The position numbers and the translations under genes are program-made. From positions 17,009 through 81,008 of the forward strand of contig NZ_SZNM01000018.1 in NCBI RefSeq assembly GCF_005870085.1: 64,000 nt of DNA, given 5' to 3'. Shown here piece by piece: positions 17,912-26,729 of this stretch. Below the pieces are notes generated by a model that worked only from the letters and a program-made list of their open reading frames with translations, searched no databases and had not been told where the DNA came from. The first letter of the stretch is position 1. The number at the start of each line of letters is the position of its first letter. This stretch comes from Aquibacillus sediminis (GTDB lineage Bacteria > Bacillota > Bacilli > Bacillales > Amphibacillaceae).

Positions 17912-20551
17912 TTAAAACCGATTTCGAATTGCCTTTGCCACTTCCATTAAAATCACTGCACCCAGCGCAAGTCCTGTTGCAATCACCCATTGGTCAAACC
18001 CAAATGTAGTTGGAATCGCAAACACATCACGAGCAAATGGAAGAATGGTAATGCTGTATAGCCCAAAGCAAATGAGTACTGCGCCAATCACATATTTGTT
18101 ACTGAAGAATCCTGCAGCAAATGCAGATTGGGTATTGGAGCGTGCTGCAAATGTTTGTAAAGTCCGTGACAAGATTAATGTGGTAAATGCCATCGCCACT
18201 CCCATTTCTGCTGAATGTTGCAGTCCAATAAATTGTGAAATAATGACGGCAATACCAATCAATAACCCACGTGTGATTACTGCCTGAAGGGTTCTACCAG
18301 AGAAAATTCCTTCATCAACATCCCGTGGTTTTCGTTTCATCACATCTGGTTCTGACTTTTCCATACCTAGAGCAATCGCGGGTAACGAGTCATTGACTAG
18401 GTTGATGAAAAGAAGTTGTAATGCTGTGAATGGACTAGACCATCCGATAATAACAGCGAATAAAATACCGATAATCGCCCCTAAATTACCTGCAAACAAG
18501 TAACTAATTGCCTTTTTAATGTTATCAAATACGGTACGACCAACCCCAACAGCATCCACAATCGAAACAAAGTTATCATTGGTCAAAATCATGGCAGAAG
18601 CATCTTTAGCCACATCGGTTCCGCTTCCCATTGCGATCCCAATATCTGCTTGTTTTAGTGCCGGTGCATCATTTACCCCATCACCAGTCATCGCTGTTAT
18701 ACGATTTTTATCTTGCCAAGCCTTAACAATTCGGATTTTGTTTTCAGGTGATACCCGAGCATAAACAGAGATATGCTCTAGCTTTTCTTTTAATTCTTGT
18801 TCAGACATATCGTCTAATTCTTTCCCTGTTAAGGCAATATCGCCTTCTTCCATTAAGCCAATGTCTTTTCCAATTGCTTGGGCAGTTGTCTTATGGTCAC
18901 CGGTGATCATCACCGTGCGAATACCTGCTTCTCTTGACTGTTTAATCGATTCGTAAACTGCTTCACGTGGTGGATCCATCATTGCTGTGAGACCTACTAA
19001 TACAAGATCTTGCTCATCGTCATGGTCTACTTCGGTTTTATTTTGTGGCAATGTTTTATACCCATAAGCTAACACACGTAATGCTTGGTTGGAATAATCT
19101 TCATTTGCCTTCTTTAAACGACTTTTCCACTCATCTGTTAAAGGTTGTTCTGTGCCATCAACTAAAATAGATGTTGCCCTATTGAATACTACATCAGGCC
19201 CACCTTTAGTTAATAACAATTTATCCCCATCAATCGTATTCACGGTTGACATCAATTTTCGATCTGAATCAAACGGAAGTTCTGCTTCACGTTCGAACGT
19301 ATCACGAATCTCGTCGTAATCTTTGTTATTATCGTTAGCAAAATTAATCAGTGCTACTTCGGTTGGATCCCCTACTTCTTTTCCTTCATTGTTAATATAG
19401 GAATCATTACAAAGAACTGCAATTTTCACTAGCAATTCCTCTGCTTTATTCCAGTTATCTGGATTTTCAGGCAATGTTTCTTCCGCGCTATCTGCAGTGA
19501 AATATTGGGTAACTGTCATTTTATTTTGCGTTAATGTCCCTGTTTTATCGGTACAGATCACACTGGTAGATCCTAGTGTCTCCACAGCGGGAAGTTTACG
19601 GATGATGGCATGTTGTTTCGCCATCTTATTGGTACCAACTGACATCACAATCGTGACGATCGAGGATAATGCTTCAGGTATTGCTGCCACAGCTACTGCA
19701 ACAGCAAACATTAAAGCATTAAGAACTGCGGTCATGGTATCGACATCCTCATTTCCACCTAGCCAAATTCTTCCTACTTCTACAGCAAAAATAGCAATAC
19801 ATAAGATCAAAATCCATATCCCTAATTTTTTACTAAACACATCTAGTTTGCGTTGTAGTGGTGTTAGTTTTTCTTCCGCTTTGTTTAACATGTCAGCGAT
19901 TTTACCAACCTCGGTATTTTCACCTGTTCCCGTCACAACAAACGTGCCTCGTCCATATACAACAAGGGCACTACTATGTACCATGTTATCACGGTCACCA
20001 ACCACTACTTCTTCCCCAATGGTATCGATGTTCTTTTCTACTGCTTCTGACTCCCCTGTCAACATCCCTTCATTGACTTTAAGGGAACCACTTTCTAGCA
20101 AGCGTCCATCAGCCGGTACAAAATCCCCTGCCTCAAGGTAGACGATATCACCTGGGACTAGTTCACGTGCTGGAATCGTTTGTTTCGTACCACCCCGAAG
20201 GACTTTCGCCTCTGGTGCCGACATATCACGTAAAGCATCAAGCGAACCTTCAGCTCTCTTTGTCTGAACAACGCTAAGAACGGCATTTAAAATTACAACT
20301 AAAAAAATGATAACTGATTCAACAATCTCACCTAACACCAATTGCACTCCAGCTGCAATTAAAAGGACAATTACCATTGAATCTTTAAATGTTGCTAAAA
20401 ATAGCTCTAAGATGGTCGCTTTTTCTTTATCTTTTATTTCATTATATCCGTGTTTCTCAATTCGTTGTTTAGCTTCATCAACTTGTAGTCCATCTTTACT
20501 CGATTCTAATTGTTGCAACGCTTCTTCAGCTTGCTTTCTGTAAAAGTCCAT
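17912..20551 (-). CDS. calcium-type P2A ATPase
   Basis: ATP-driven cation pump of the SERCA/PMCA-like group, 879 residues, likely exporting Ca2+ (YloB-like). Domains in order: N-terminal cation-ATPase domain, two membrane helices near 45-95, actuator domain with TGES at 165-168, helices near 240-300 with the ion-binding PEAL at 292-295, phosphorylation site DKTGTLT with aspartate 335, nucleotide-binding region, GDGVND hinge, then about six C-terminal helices. All catalytic motifs are intact. Helix 4 PEAL and the later NLVNDSLPA fit Ca2+ pumps rather than heavy-metal P1B pumps. AAGGAG precedes the ATG. Single-gene unit. Confidence 0.9.
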   Translation of the reverse strand: MDFYRKQAEEALQQLESSKDGLQVDEAKQRIEKHGYNEIKDKEKATILELFLATFKDSMVIVLLIAAGVQLVLGEIVESVIIFLVVILNAVLSVVQTKRAEGSLDALRDMSAPEAKVLRGGTKQTIPARELVPGDIVYLEAGDFVPADGRLLESGSLKVNEGMLTGESEAVEKNIDTIGEEVVVGDRDNMVHSSALVVYGRGTFVVTGTGENTEVGKIADMLNKAEEKLTPLQRKLDVFSKKLGIWILILCIAIFAVEVGRIWLGGNEDVDTMTAVLNALMFAVAVAVAAIPEALSSIVTIVMSVGTNKMAKQHAIIRKLPAVETLGSTSVICTDKTGTLTQNKMTVTQYFTADSAEETLPENPDNWNKAEELLVKIAVLCNDSYINNEGKEVGDPTEVALINFANDNNKDYDEIRDTFEREAELPFDSDRKLMSTVNTIDGDKLLLTKGGPDVVFNRATSILVDGTEQPLTDEWKSRLKKANEDYSNQALRVLAYGYKTLPQNKTEVDHDDEQDLVLVGLTAMMDPPREAVYESIKQSREAGIRTVMITGDHKTTAQAIGKDIGLMEEGDIALTGKELDDMSEQELKEKLEHISVYARVSPENKIRIVKAWQDKNRITAMTGDGVNDAPALKQADIGIAMGSGTDVAKDASAMILTNDNFVSIVDAVGVGRTVFDNIKKAISYLFAGNLGAIIGILFAVIIGWSSPFTALQLLFINLVNDSLPAIALGMEKSEPDVMKRKPRDVDEGIFSGRTLQAVITRGLLIGIAVIISQFIGLQHSAEMGVAMAFTTLILSRTLQTFAARSNTQSAFAAGFFSNKYVIGAVLICFGLYSITILPFARDVFAIPTTFGFDQWVIATGLALGAVILMEVAKAIRNRF

Positions 20552-20806
20552 CGTACACGCTCCTTTCCTGTTTAGTACTGTGTGTATTTAGAAAAATTAT
20601 ACTTAGCTATTAGATGGATCCTCTTTGAAACGTCCTATTGTGATAATGTACACAATGAATGGTAGATTTGTTAGATCCTTTGTAGTTCCAACCTTTACTA
20701 TTGTTGTTACATAACACTGTTTTTTAATGCGTAGTTGCTATATTATACGACATAACTCCAAATGACTTCTTTCCATTCTAATAAGATTAGTGCTGAACGG
20801 CGCTGC

Positions 20807-21027
20807 GGAAATACACTACGCTTTCCTGTGGGGGGCTGGTGAGCCTCCTTGAAAATAAAGAACAATTTTCTGCGTGCGATGTAACGCTGCCGTAGCCTTC
20901 CTTGTCCTCGCTCGTCCCTCGCTGCGGGGTCTCACCGATGGTTCTTAAGGATTACAGGCTAAAACCGTCCTTGTCGGACAACGCCTGCATAACCCTTGCC
21001 GGGCCTCGGGAGTCTCCGTGTATTTCC
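20807..21027. repeat. dispersed repeat family A, copy 1 (221 bp)
   Basis: Ends GGAAATACAC (20807-20816) and GTGTATTTCC (21018-21027) are perfect inverted repeats. A 58-bp core from 20851 to 20908 (GAAAATAAAG...CCTTGTCC) is shared in the same orientation with copy 2 at 21220-21277. The element is visibly richer in G and C than its surroundings. No transposase frame. Confidence 0.85.
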
Positions 21028-21198
21028 TCCGCTTATTCCAGTACTCTGAAGTTTTATAGTGCTTTGCTTAATGAAGTCATATACTATATCTTTTTTATGT
21101 TAGTTAGTATGTTGTAACATAACCTTGCAGTAAATTCCGTATTTTTTCTTTTATAGAGTATTACATCTATCGCTAATCAGAAAACTTATATCAGCGTA

Positions 21199-21411
21199 GG
21201 TAGAATACGGAGACTCCTCGAAAATAAAGCCCAATTTTCTTCGTGCGATGTATCGCTTCCGCAGCCTTCCTTGTCCTATGGGAACAGCACGAGCCGAAGA
21301 TCCACTTGGTAAAGGAACGTAGGCTAAGATCGTCACGTCCTGTGACAACGCCTACGTGACCAACATCCTGTTGGCCCGAGGCCGTGCCCATGGAAAGCGG
21401 AGTATTCTACC
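21199..21411. repeat. dispersed repeat family A, copy 2 (213 bp)
   Basis: Ends GGTAGAATAC (21199-21208) and GTATTCTACC (21402-21411) are perfect inverted repeats but differ from the ends of copy 1, so the pairing is kept while the sequence changed. Shares the 58-bp core with copy 1. The right-hand end, read on the minus strand, matches the partial copy at 63950-64000 (CTTTCCATGGGCACGGCCTC). Confidence 0.85.
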
Positions 21412-21700
21412 GAAGCGAGGTTATAACACTCGAATCATCTAGAACAAAAGAAAGCAAATCTACAAAATTGTTACTGCGTATAATAAAGCTTATATGCAAG
21501 TAACAACATCTTTATATTAACTTACACTTATTGTAACACGAGTTAATTTTTTACAAGTTTGTGGTACATAATAAAGTGAAACTTCACTCAGTGGGGTTTT
21601 TTTGCCGTTCCCCTTAAATCTTGAACTGCCTGTTAATGCGGGATAAATTACGATATGATTCGAAAGGCTTGCTTTTAGGAAGTCTTTTTTTGATACAAAG

Positions 21701-21728
21701 TGTCACAAATAAGAATTGCTTACGTCTA
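21701..21728 (+). promoter_or_regulatory. ECF-type promoter, probably autoregulatory
   Basis: TGTCAC (21701-21706), a 16-nt spacer and CGTCTA (21723-21728) match the ECF sigma consensus TGAAAC-N16-CGTCTA, 31 bp before the start of the sigma gene it precedes. Confidence 0.7.
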
Positions 21729-21759
21729 ATAAGTGAAATCAAAAACGGAGGATAAAAAC

Positions 21760-22284
21760 ATGGCTACTAATAGGAAGATTATTTCCGAATGGTTTCATCA
21801 ATATAGCAATGATATCTATAACTTTTTAGTTTATTACACGGGGACAACTGATGTAGAAGACCTTGTACAAGAAACATTTATTAAAGCTAGTAAGGGATTA
21901 GCTTCCTACAAAAATAAATCCAGTCCCAAAACATGGCTCATAAGCATTGCCCGTAACGTTGCCATTGATGAAGCAAGAAAAAAGAAAAATAAGATTTGGA
22001 AACAAACCACAGCATTTGATGAACAAAATGGCAGTTTTCAAAGTCAGGGTACCACCCCTGAGCATACTGTTCTGATGAATGAGGACAAACAACAACTTTA
22101 TAACGCGATCATGCAATTGAAAAAGAACTATCGGGATGTGGTGATTTTGCGTGGAGTCAAGCAGTTTTCAATTGAAGAAACTGCCGACATCCTAAATTGG
22201 AAACAAGCAAAGGTACGAACTACTTACCATCGAGCATTGAAATCTCTCAGACAACAATCAGGACTGGAGGGTGATGATTTGTGA
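21760..22284 (+). CDS. ECF RNA polymerase sigma factor (SigM/SigX-like)
   Basis: 174-residue extracytoplasmic-function sigma factor. Region 2: YSNDIYNFLVYYTGTTDVEDLVQETFIKA (about 13-41) and KTWLISIARNVAIDEAR (57-73). Region 4: LKKNYRDVVILRGVKQFSIEETADILN with the DNA-reading KQAKVRTTYHRALKSLR. The start is the ATG of MATNRK, 7 nt after GGAGG; the open frame begins nine codons earlier without a site. The stop overlaps the anti-sigma start by 4 bp (GTGA). An ECF-type promoter at 21701 points to positive autoregulation, as for sigM and sigX of B. subtilis, which respond to cell-envelope stress. The exact stress here is not known. Confidence 0.88.
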   Translation: MATNRKIISEWFHQYSNDIYNFLVYYTGTTDVEDLVQETFIKASKGLASYKNKSSPKTWLISIARNVAIDEARKKKNKIWKQTTAFDEQNGSFQSQGTTPEHTVLMNEDKQQLYNAIMQLKKNYRDVVILRGVKQFSIEETADILNWKQAKVRTTYHRALKSLRQQSGLEGDDL

Positions 22285-23513
22285 AAAAACATCAATCAAA
22301 CAATGACATAGAGAATGAACTGCAAGATTTTCCAACACATCGTATGAGTAAGGAAACGAAGGAAATCATGCATCAAAATATTATGAATGCATTGGCACAT
22401 GATCAAGAAAAAGAAAGGAGATGGATGAAAATGAGAAAATTTACAACTGCAATTGCAAGTGTTGCTGCTTTAGGGTTATTTGTACTGTTAGGATATAGCA
22501 TGTTTCTAGACAATAATACAACACCAAATGGAAACGAAGACCAGACTAATCAAATCACAACTCAAGATGAGGAACAAGATGAAATCATTAATCTTGATAA
22601 AGAAACAGCCAAAGACATCATGGACCAATATAAACAGTCTTTAAACGTTTTATATGAAACATCAGGAGAAAATGGATTAATTACTATGTATGACTCGATT
22701 GATGAAGTAAGAGAACACTTCCGCCAAGTGATGTCAGAAGATTTGGCCGATTGGATGACTGATTCATATATTAAAGAAGAAAATGGAGAGGTTTACCTTA
22801 TTGCTAAAGATGGTCCTACGTGGCTTGCGAATGACCAAGAATTCGAACTTGAGCAAGTAAACGAACAGCTTTATAACCTGAATCAAGAGCGAAATAATGA
22901 AATGCTCGGCCATGTAATGATGACGTATCAATTAAAATGGGCAGAAGATCGGTGGGTCGTCCATTCAATCGAATCGACACACCTTGATGATCAACAACAA
23001 AACGAAGAAGCAGAGCAACCTTCTGTAAAAGAGTTGGCCACAGATATTATTAACCTGTTAGATGACAGAAACACTAGTGACCTTGCTGATTATGTGCATG
23101 AACAACAGGGATTGCTGTTTTCCCCTTATGTATACGTCGAGGATGATGCATTGGTATTTACTAAAGAGGAGGTCGCATCGCTAATGGAAGACGAACAAAT
23201 CTATGAATGGGGCACATATGATGGCAGAGGAAACCCAATTGAGTTGACACCTGGTGACTATTTTGATGAATTTGTTCAAGTCGAACCGCTTATTGACACA
23301 GAAGATATTTATACCGATCAAGCAAACCAACATGGAAATGTAACAAACAACATTAAGGAGATTTTCCCTGAATCAACAGTTATTGAATTCTATGATAATG
23401 GGTCAGAAGAGTATGGAAGCATGGATTGGTCTGCTGTCCATTTGGTATTTGAACAAAACGAACAAGAAGAGTGGAAATTAGTCGCCATTGTTAATGACGA
23501 ATGGACGATCTAA
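22281..23513 (+). CDS. membrane-bound anti-sigma factor with extracellular sensor region
   Basis: 410 residues, GTG start overlapping the sigma gene by 4 bp, the standard sign of a sigma/anti-sigma pair. A cytosolic N-terminal part of about 54 residues should hold the sigma factor; one transmembrane helix lies near 55-75 (AIASVAALGLFVLLGYSMF). The remaining 330 residues are acidic and outside. They look like two domains: one near 105-240 and one near 255-410. The second has LFSPYVYVEDDALVFT, GTYDGRGNPIELTPGDYFDEFV and a final EEWKLVAIVNDEWTI, a pattern I know from uncharacterised Bacillus lipoproteins. It differs from RsiX and RsiV outer domains. No metalloprotease site can be pointed out by eye. 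Confidence 0.72.
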   Translation: MKKHQSNNDIENELQDFPTHRMSKETKEIMHQNIMNALAHDQEKERRWMKMRKFTTAIASVAALGLFVLLGYSMFLDNNTTPNGNEDQTNQITTQDEEQDEIINLDKETAKDIMDQYKQSLNVLYETSGENGLITMYDSIDEVREHFRQVMSEDLADWMTDSYIKEENGEVYLIAKDGPTWLANDQEFELEQVNEQLYNLNQERNNEMLGHVMMTYQLKWAEDRWVVHSIESTHLDDQQQNEEAEQPSVKELATDIINLLDDRNTSDLADYVHEQQGLLFSPYVYVEDDALVFTKEEVASLMEDEQIYEWGTYDGRGNPIELTPGDYFDEFVQVEPLIDTEDIYTDQANQHGNVTNNIKEIFPESTVIEFYDNGSEEYGSMDWSAVHLVFEQNEQEEWKLVAIVNDEWTI

Positions 23514-23666
23514 AGCGCTATGAAGTTACGTCGGAATTTCTACAAATCAAATACGCAAAAAACTAGCAATATCCTATGAAACTGCCCCTCCTAAAAATTG
23601 ACTATTTAGGAATAACAAGTCTATAATTAAAGAAACATGATCGATTCGCATGATTTCTTATAATGC

Positions 23667-23708
23667 AGAAGTAATCACTCTTCCTATTTAGAAGTGATTA
23701 CTTCTTTT
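23667..23708 (+). terminator. intrinsic terminator after the sigma/anti-sigma operon
   Basis: AGAAGTAATCACT (23667-23679) and AGTGATTACTTCT (23693-23705) form a perfect 13-bp stem followed by T-run. Confidence 0.92.
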
Positions 23709-23740
23709 TATGCAATTGCAATCAGAAAGGAAGCGCATGT

Positions 23741-24388
23741 ATGGCGAACACGCACGAATTTTCTAAAGGTGAAGAAATTGCTAATTCCGTTACTCATGGA
23801 ATTGGCATGGCGTTAAGTATTGCAGGACTAGTTATTTTAATTGTTTTTTCTTCCTTACATGGTACAGCATGGCATGTCGTTAGTTTCACTTTATTCGGAT
23901 CAACGATGGTTATGTTATATTCCTCCTCAACATTGGTACATGGTTTGCCTAAAGGGAAAGCGAAGGATGTATTTGAGATTCTTGACCACTCCTCGATTTA
24001 TTTTTTCATTGCAGGCACCTATACCCCTTTTCTCTTTATCGTTGTGAAAGGGACACTTGGTTGGACTTTATTTGGAATTGTTTGGGGATTAGCAGTTGCT
24101 GGTACAATATTCAAAGCTTTTTTTGTAAAAAAATTCTTATTCACCTCCACCATTCTCTATGTCGTAATGGGCTGGTTAATCATATTTGCCTGGGACGCAT
24201 TAACATCCACTTTAGCTCCTAACGGGATTCGGCTGTTAGTGATCGGTGGACTTGCTTATACAATTGGAGCGATTTTTTACATGTGGCGTGGATTTAAGTT
24301 CCATCATGCCCTATGGCACTTGTTTGTATTAGCAGGCTCTGTATTGCACTATTTCTGTATACTGTTTTATGTATTACCAATTCAATAA
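23741..24388 (+). CDS. yplQ: hemolysin III / PAQR-family membrane protein
   Basis: 215-residue integral membrane protein of the progestin-and-adipoQ-receptor superfamily, bacterial hemolysin III branch; seven predicted membrane segments. Family marks: EEIANSVTHGIGMAL at the start, the SSSTLVHG / LDHSSIYFFIAGTYTPF region (about 65-105) with conserved serine, histidine and aspartate that bind zinc in this family, and HALWHLFVLAGSVLHYF near 187-203. GAAAGGAAG lies upstream of the ATG. B. subtilis YplQ is the same size. Hemolytic activity is a historical label; the bacterial function is uncertain (lipid hydrolase activity has been proposed). Confidence 0.88.
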   Translation: MANTHEFSKGEEIANSVTHGIGMALSIAGLVILIVFSSLHGTAWHVVSFTLFGSTMVMLYSSSTLVHGLPKGKAKDVFEILDHSSIYFFIAGTYTPFLFIVVKGTLGWTLFGIVWGLAVAGTIFKAFFVKKFLFTSTILYVVMGWLIIFAWDALTSTLAPNGIRLLVIGGLAYTIGAIFYMWRGFKFHHALWHLFVLAGSVLHYFCILFYVLPIQ

Positions 24389-24393
24389 TTTTT

Positions 24394-24430
24394 AAGAACA
24401 AAACAGTCTCGACCCGTTTTGTTCTTTTCT
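24394..24430 (+). terminator. intrinsic terminator after hemolysin III gene
   Basis: AAGAACAAAAC (24394-24404) and GTTTTGTTCTT (24416-24426), perfect 11-bp stem, then T-run; it ends 25 bp before the next gene. Confidence 0.9.
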
Positions 24431-24454
24431 ATCAACAAAAGGAAGGATACTAGA

Positions 24455-25636
24455 ATGACATTTTCACAACAAATCGAACCTCATATTTTAAGTGACGATA
24501 AATATGTACGCGACTTTGCATTAAAAACGATACATACTGGACGACTGGGAAACGAGCACACTTTTTCACTTGCGTTTCAAGCACTTGATCGCATACCAAT
24601 CGATCCGATGGTTAATCCCATCATTCCATATACGAAAAATTTGCCCATTACCGAGAACGTTTTACAGGAGCTTATCGAACGAATTGAAAGAGAAGATGGA
24701 AATGAAATATGGTATGCATCGATTATTTCTCATGCCTCCACGGAACTCATCGCTAAATATAAAGAGCGATTGCAGAAATTTACCAATGATGAGGTAGTAG
24801 AACAATTTATTGCTCTGCTTTCAATGGATTCAGAACAATTATTCACAGAACTCGGTGAAGTCATTGATGCATTGGAAAAAGATTGGTTTAATTCCCAATT
24901 CAATTACGGAAAGCGTATCTTGCATGAGTTAATAAAACGCGGCGAATATGATGCTGAAAACTATCAGGATATTGAAGCAGGAATTAAGGAAGATTTACAA
25001 GCAGATTTTTTCTCTTATAATAGTATTTTCCATGTTTACCTTGCTGGTGAACTAAAAGTTGCCTCACTTGTTCCAACTTTAGCTAGCTTGCTCGTTCGAG
25101 AAGATGAAGATATTCTACAGGAAGCAGTAGCTCAAGCTCTAATTAAAATCGGAACAGAAGCTGTAATAGATGAAGTTGATCGATACATCCAGCACGAAGA
25201 TACCGCCTATTTTGCGATTGATATTGTGGAAAATATTAAGCACGATCGGGCAGAGCAATGTCTTTTAAAACACTTTAATGAAACCGATAATGTTTCAATT
25301 AAAACACTACTCGCGAATGCATTATGTAAACAATTGTCAACGGAAGCTATTCCATTGGTAGAAAAGTTAATGGAAGATGGTTACGATTCAACGCTCCTTG
25401 AATTGGAAGAGCCTCTCTACGCCAACTGTGTGATAAATAAAATAGATCACCCTAAATTACAAGAATGGAAACAACAATTAATCGATAAAGACCGATATTG
25501 GCAAGACCAAAAAATGAAGAACCTCCAACCTACTATTAAGGAACCTACCACTACCAAACAGCAAAAAAAGGTTGGCAGAAATGATCCATGCCCATGTGAA
25601 AGTGGGAAGAAGTATAAGAAATGTTGCGGAAAATAA
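24455..25636 (+). CDS. HEAT-like repeat protein with C-terminal SEC-C zinc motif
   Basis: 393 residues, soluble, rich in helix pairs of HEAT/PBS type (for example REDEDILQEAVAQALIKIGTEAV near 220-242, the classic PBS-lyase HEAT unit). The last 23 residues, GRNDPCPCESGKKYKKCCGK, are a complete SEC-C motif (CxCx8CC) that binds zinc and in SecA contacts SecB or ribosomes. The start is the ATG after AAGGAAGGATACTAG; twelve codons above are open but overlap the terminator. A second SEC-C protein lies at 45393, close to secA2. Function unknown; protein-protein or translocation-linked binding is a fair guess. Confidence 0.7.
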   Translation: MTFSQQIEPHILSDDKYVRDFALKTIHTGRLGNEHTFSLAFQALDRIPIDPMVNPIIPYTKNLPITENVLQELIERIEREDGNEIWYASIISHASTELIAKYKERLQKFTNDEVVEQFIALLSMDSEQLFTELGEVIDALEKDWFNSQFNYGKRILHELIKRGEYDAENYQDIEAGIKEDLQADFFSYNSIFHVYLAGELKVASLVPTLASLLVREDEDILQEAVAQALIKIGTEAVIDEVDRYIQHEDTAYFAIDIVENIKHDRAEQCLLKHFNETDNVSIKTLLANALCKQLSTEAIPLVEKLMEDGYDSTLLELEEPLYANCVINKIDHPKLQEWKQQLIDKDRYWQDQKMKNLQPTIKEPTTTKQQKKVGRNDPCPCESGKKYKKCCGK

Positions 25637-25650
25637 TACTTGAAGAAATG

Positions 25651-25688
25651 GTTCGCTTGTTCACACGAATAAGCGAATCTTTTTTAGC
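25651..25688 (+). terminator. intrinsic terminator after the SEC-C protein gene
   Basis: TTCGCTTGTTC and GAATAAGCGAA pair (one G-T wobble) with ACAC in the loop and six T after. Confidence 0.88.
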
Positions 25689-26132
25689 TATATTACGCGC
25701 AGTGTACTCAATTCTAGTTAATCATTCGACTAAAAAATACACTCCCCTTACGCTCCAAACGATAGAGCACAGACATTTTGACAAAAGCGGATAGTTCTCT
25801 CTGTTTCTCCCCCCTTATAACAATTAATTATCCAACCATTCGATTATTTCCATTCATTGCCTACAAATAAAATCGAATTTCCCAGGAAATATATCGAATG
25901 CTGACAAAATTATCATCCATTTGTAAGTTTAACGTATCTAGACATGAATTTTATTATATATTGGAATACCTTTCATGTCACCGTGCCATTTTCTATTCCA
26001 CTTAAAGATTGCAAGGATCTATTTTAAATGAGAGGCCAAAGATAGATAGCCTGTAATTGTTCATTCATGAGAGCGTGCATCTGTCAAAACCAGTACACGC
26101 CACCACTTAAACGTTATTAATTAAACGTTTGA
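25689..26132. other. intergenic region, probably decayed DNA
   Basis: About 440 bp with no open frame worth reporting. At 26117-26136 lies TTAATTAAACGTTTGATTAA, two bases different from the operator-like palindrome at 55827-55846; it overlaps the 3' end of the beta-galactosidase remnant. Confidence 0.5.
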
Positions 26133-26510
26133 TTAATTATCCTTCTCATGAACCCCAGCATCGTCACAAACGGTACTTAGGAAATCAGTCAAAAATTCAC
26201 CATCTGCGCTTGAGGACACATACCATGCTTTTCCCTTTCCAAATGTGTTAGCCGTTAGCACTGGCATTCCCTTATAAAAGTCAGAACGATCCTTCGAAAT
26301 CAATTCTGCATCTTCTGAGTGAATAAGATCGAAAAGCAAATTACAAGAATAGCTTCCACTTAAGTTTCCGCGATCTTGTTTCATGACAAGTTCATTTGTT
26401 CAGATATGTAAGGTATCAATTTCCTCTGACCAGATTCCTAACACATTACGTAATGCTCCTGGATTTAGCTTCATACTGTGCAACAAGTCATGTGGTATAA
26501 TGAACCATTA
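26133..26510 (-). pseudogene. beta-galactosidase (GH42) C-terminal remnant
   Basis: On the minus strand the frame reads HDLLHSMKLNPGALRNVLGI, then WSEEIDTLHI, a TGA stop (near 26400), then TNELVMKQDRG and LLFDLIHSEDAELI followed by DFYKGMPVLTANTFGKGKAW and FLTDFLSTVCDDAGV. This is the beta-galactosidase trimerisation (GH42 middle) domain: LR.VLGIW.EEID and Y.GMPALT...FGKGKA. It has lost the catalytic barrel and the C-terminal domain and carries an in-frame stop, so it is dead. Its upstream edge abuts two decayed 51-bp repeat units at 26516. Confidence 0.8.
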
Positions 26511-26515
26511 CGTGA

Positions 26516-26620
26516 TACAGACAAAAAAGCGATTAATTACATAAGAAAAAGCAGTAAATATACGTTAACATGAGAAAGAAGCGCTTGATTATGTAAGAAA
26601 AAGCGCCTGATCTCGTAAAC
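26516..26620. repeat. decayed copies of the 51-bp repeat unit
   Basis: AAAAAGCGATTAATTACATA followed by AGAAAAAGCAGTAAATATAC, then GAAGCGCTTGATTATGTAAG and AAAAAGCGCC: the same order of words as the units at 8229-9262 (AAGCGCTGGATGATGTATGA, AAAGCTGTAAATACGC). Spacing between the two GCG marks is 52 bp. Clearly related but much mutated. Confidence 0.75.
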
Positions 26621-26686
26621 TGTTTTGTAATAGCAACTGCGCAGTAAAAAACAACAAGGATTGTGATTATGCTACAATTCATAGAC

Positions 26687-26728
26687 AAAAAACCTGCCTT
26701 CCACCATTATAATGAAGGCAGGTTTTTT
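26687..26728 (-). terminator. intrinsic terminator of the ndh operon
   Basis: AAAAAACCTGCCTTC (26687-26701) and GAAGGCAGGTTTTTT (26714-26728), a perfect 15-bp stem. On the minus strand it begins 2 bp after the stop codon of the small membrane-protein gene. Confidence 0.93.
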
Positions 26729-26729
26729 G

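Larger units (their letters stand above)
20552..21700. other. 1.2-kb intergenic region rich in repeats
   Basis: No gene supported. Contents: two copies of a dispersed repeat (20807-21027 and 21199-21411), a hairpin segment AAACTTCACTCAGTGGGG at 21574-21592 followed by T7 that can act as a terminator and resembles segments at 2808 and 28190, and AT-rich DNA. Short open frames (20902-21117, 21151-21391) lie inside the repeats and are not accepted. Confidence 0.7.

Noticed and set aside
20902..21391. Short open frames inside the GC-richer repeats
   Set aside because: They overlap noncoding repeats, have no ribosome sites and differ between copies.
20807..21411. Insertion sequences with terminal inverted repeats
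   Set aside because: Only about 215 bp, no transposase frame, and the ends differ between copies while staying self-complementary; no clear target duplication.
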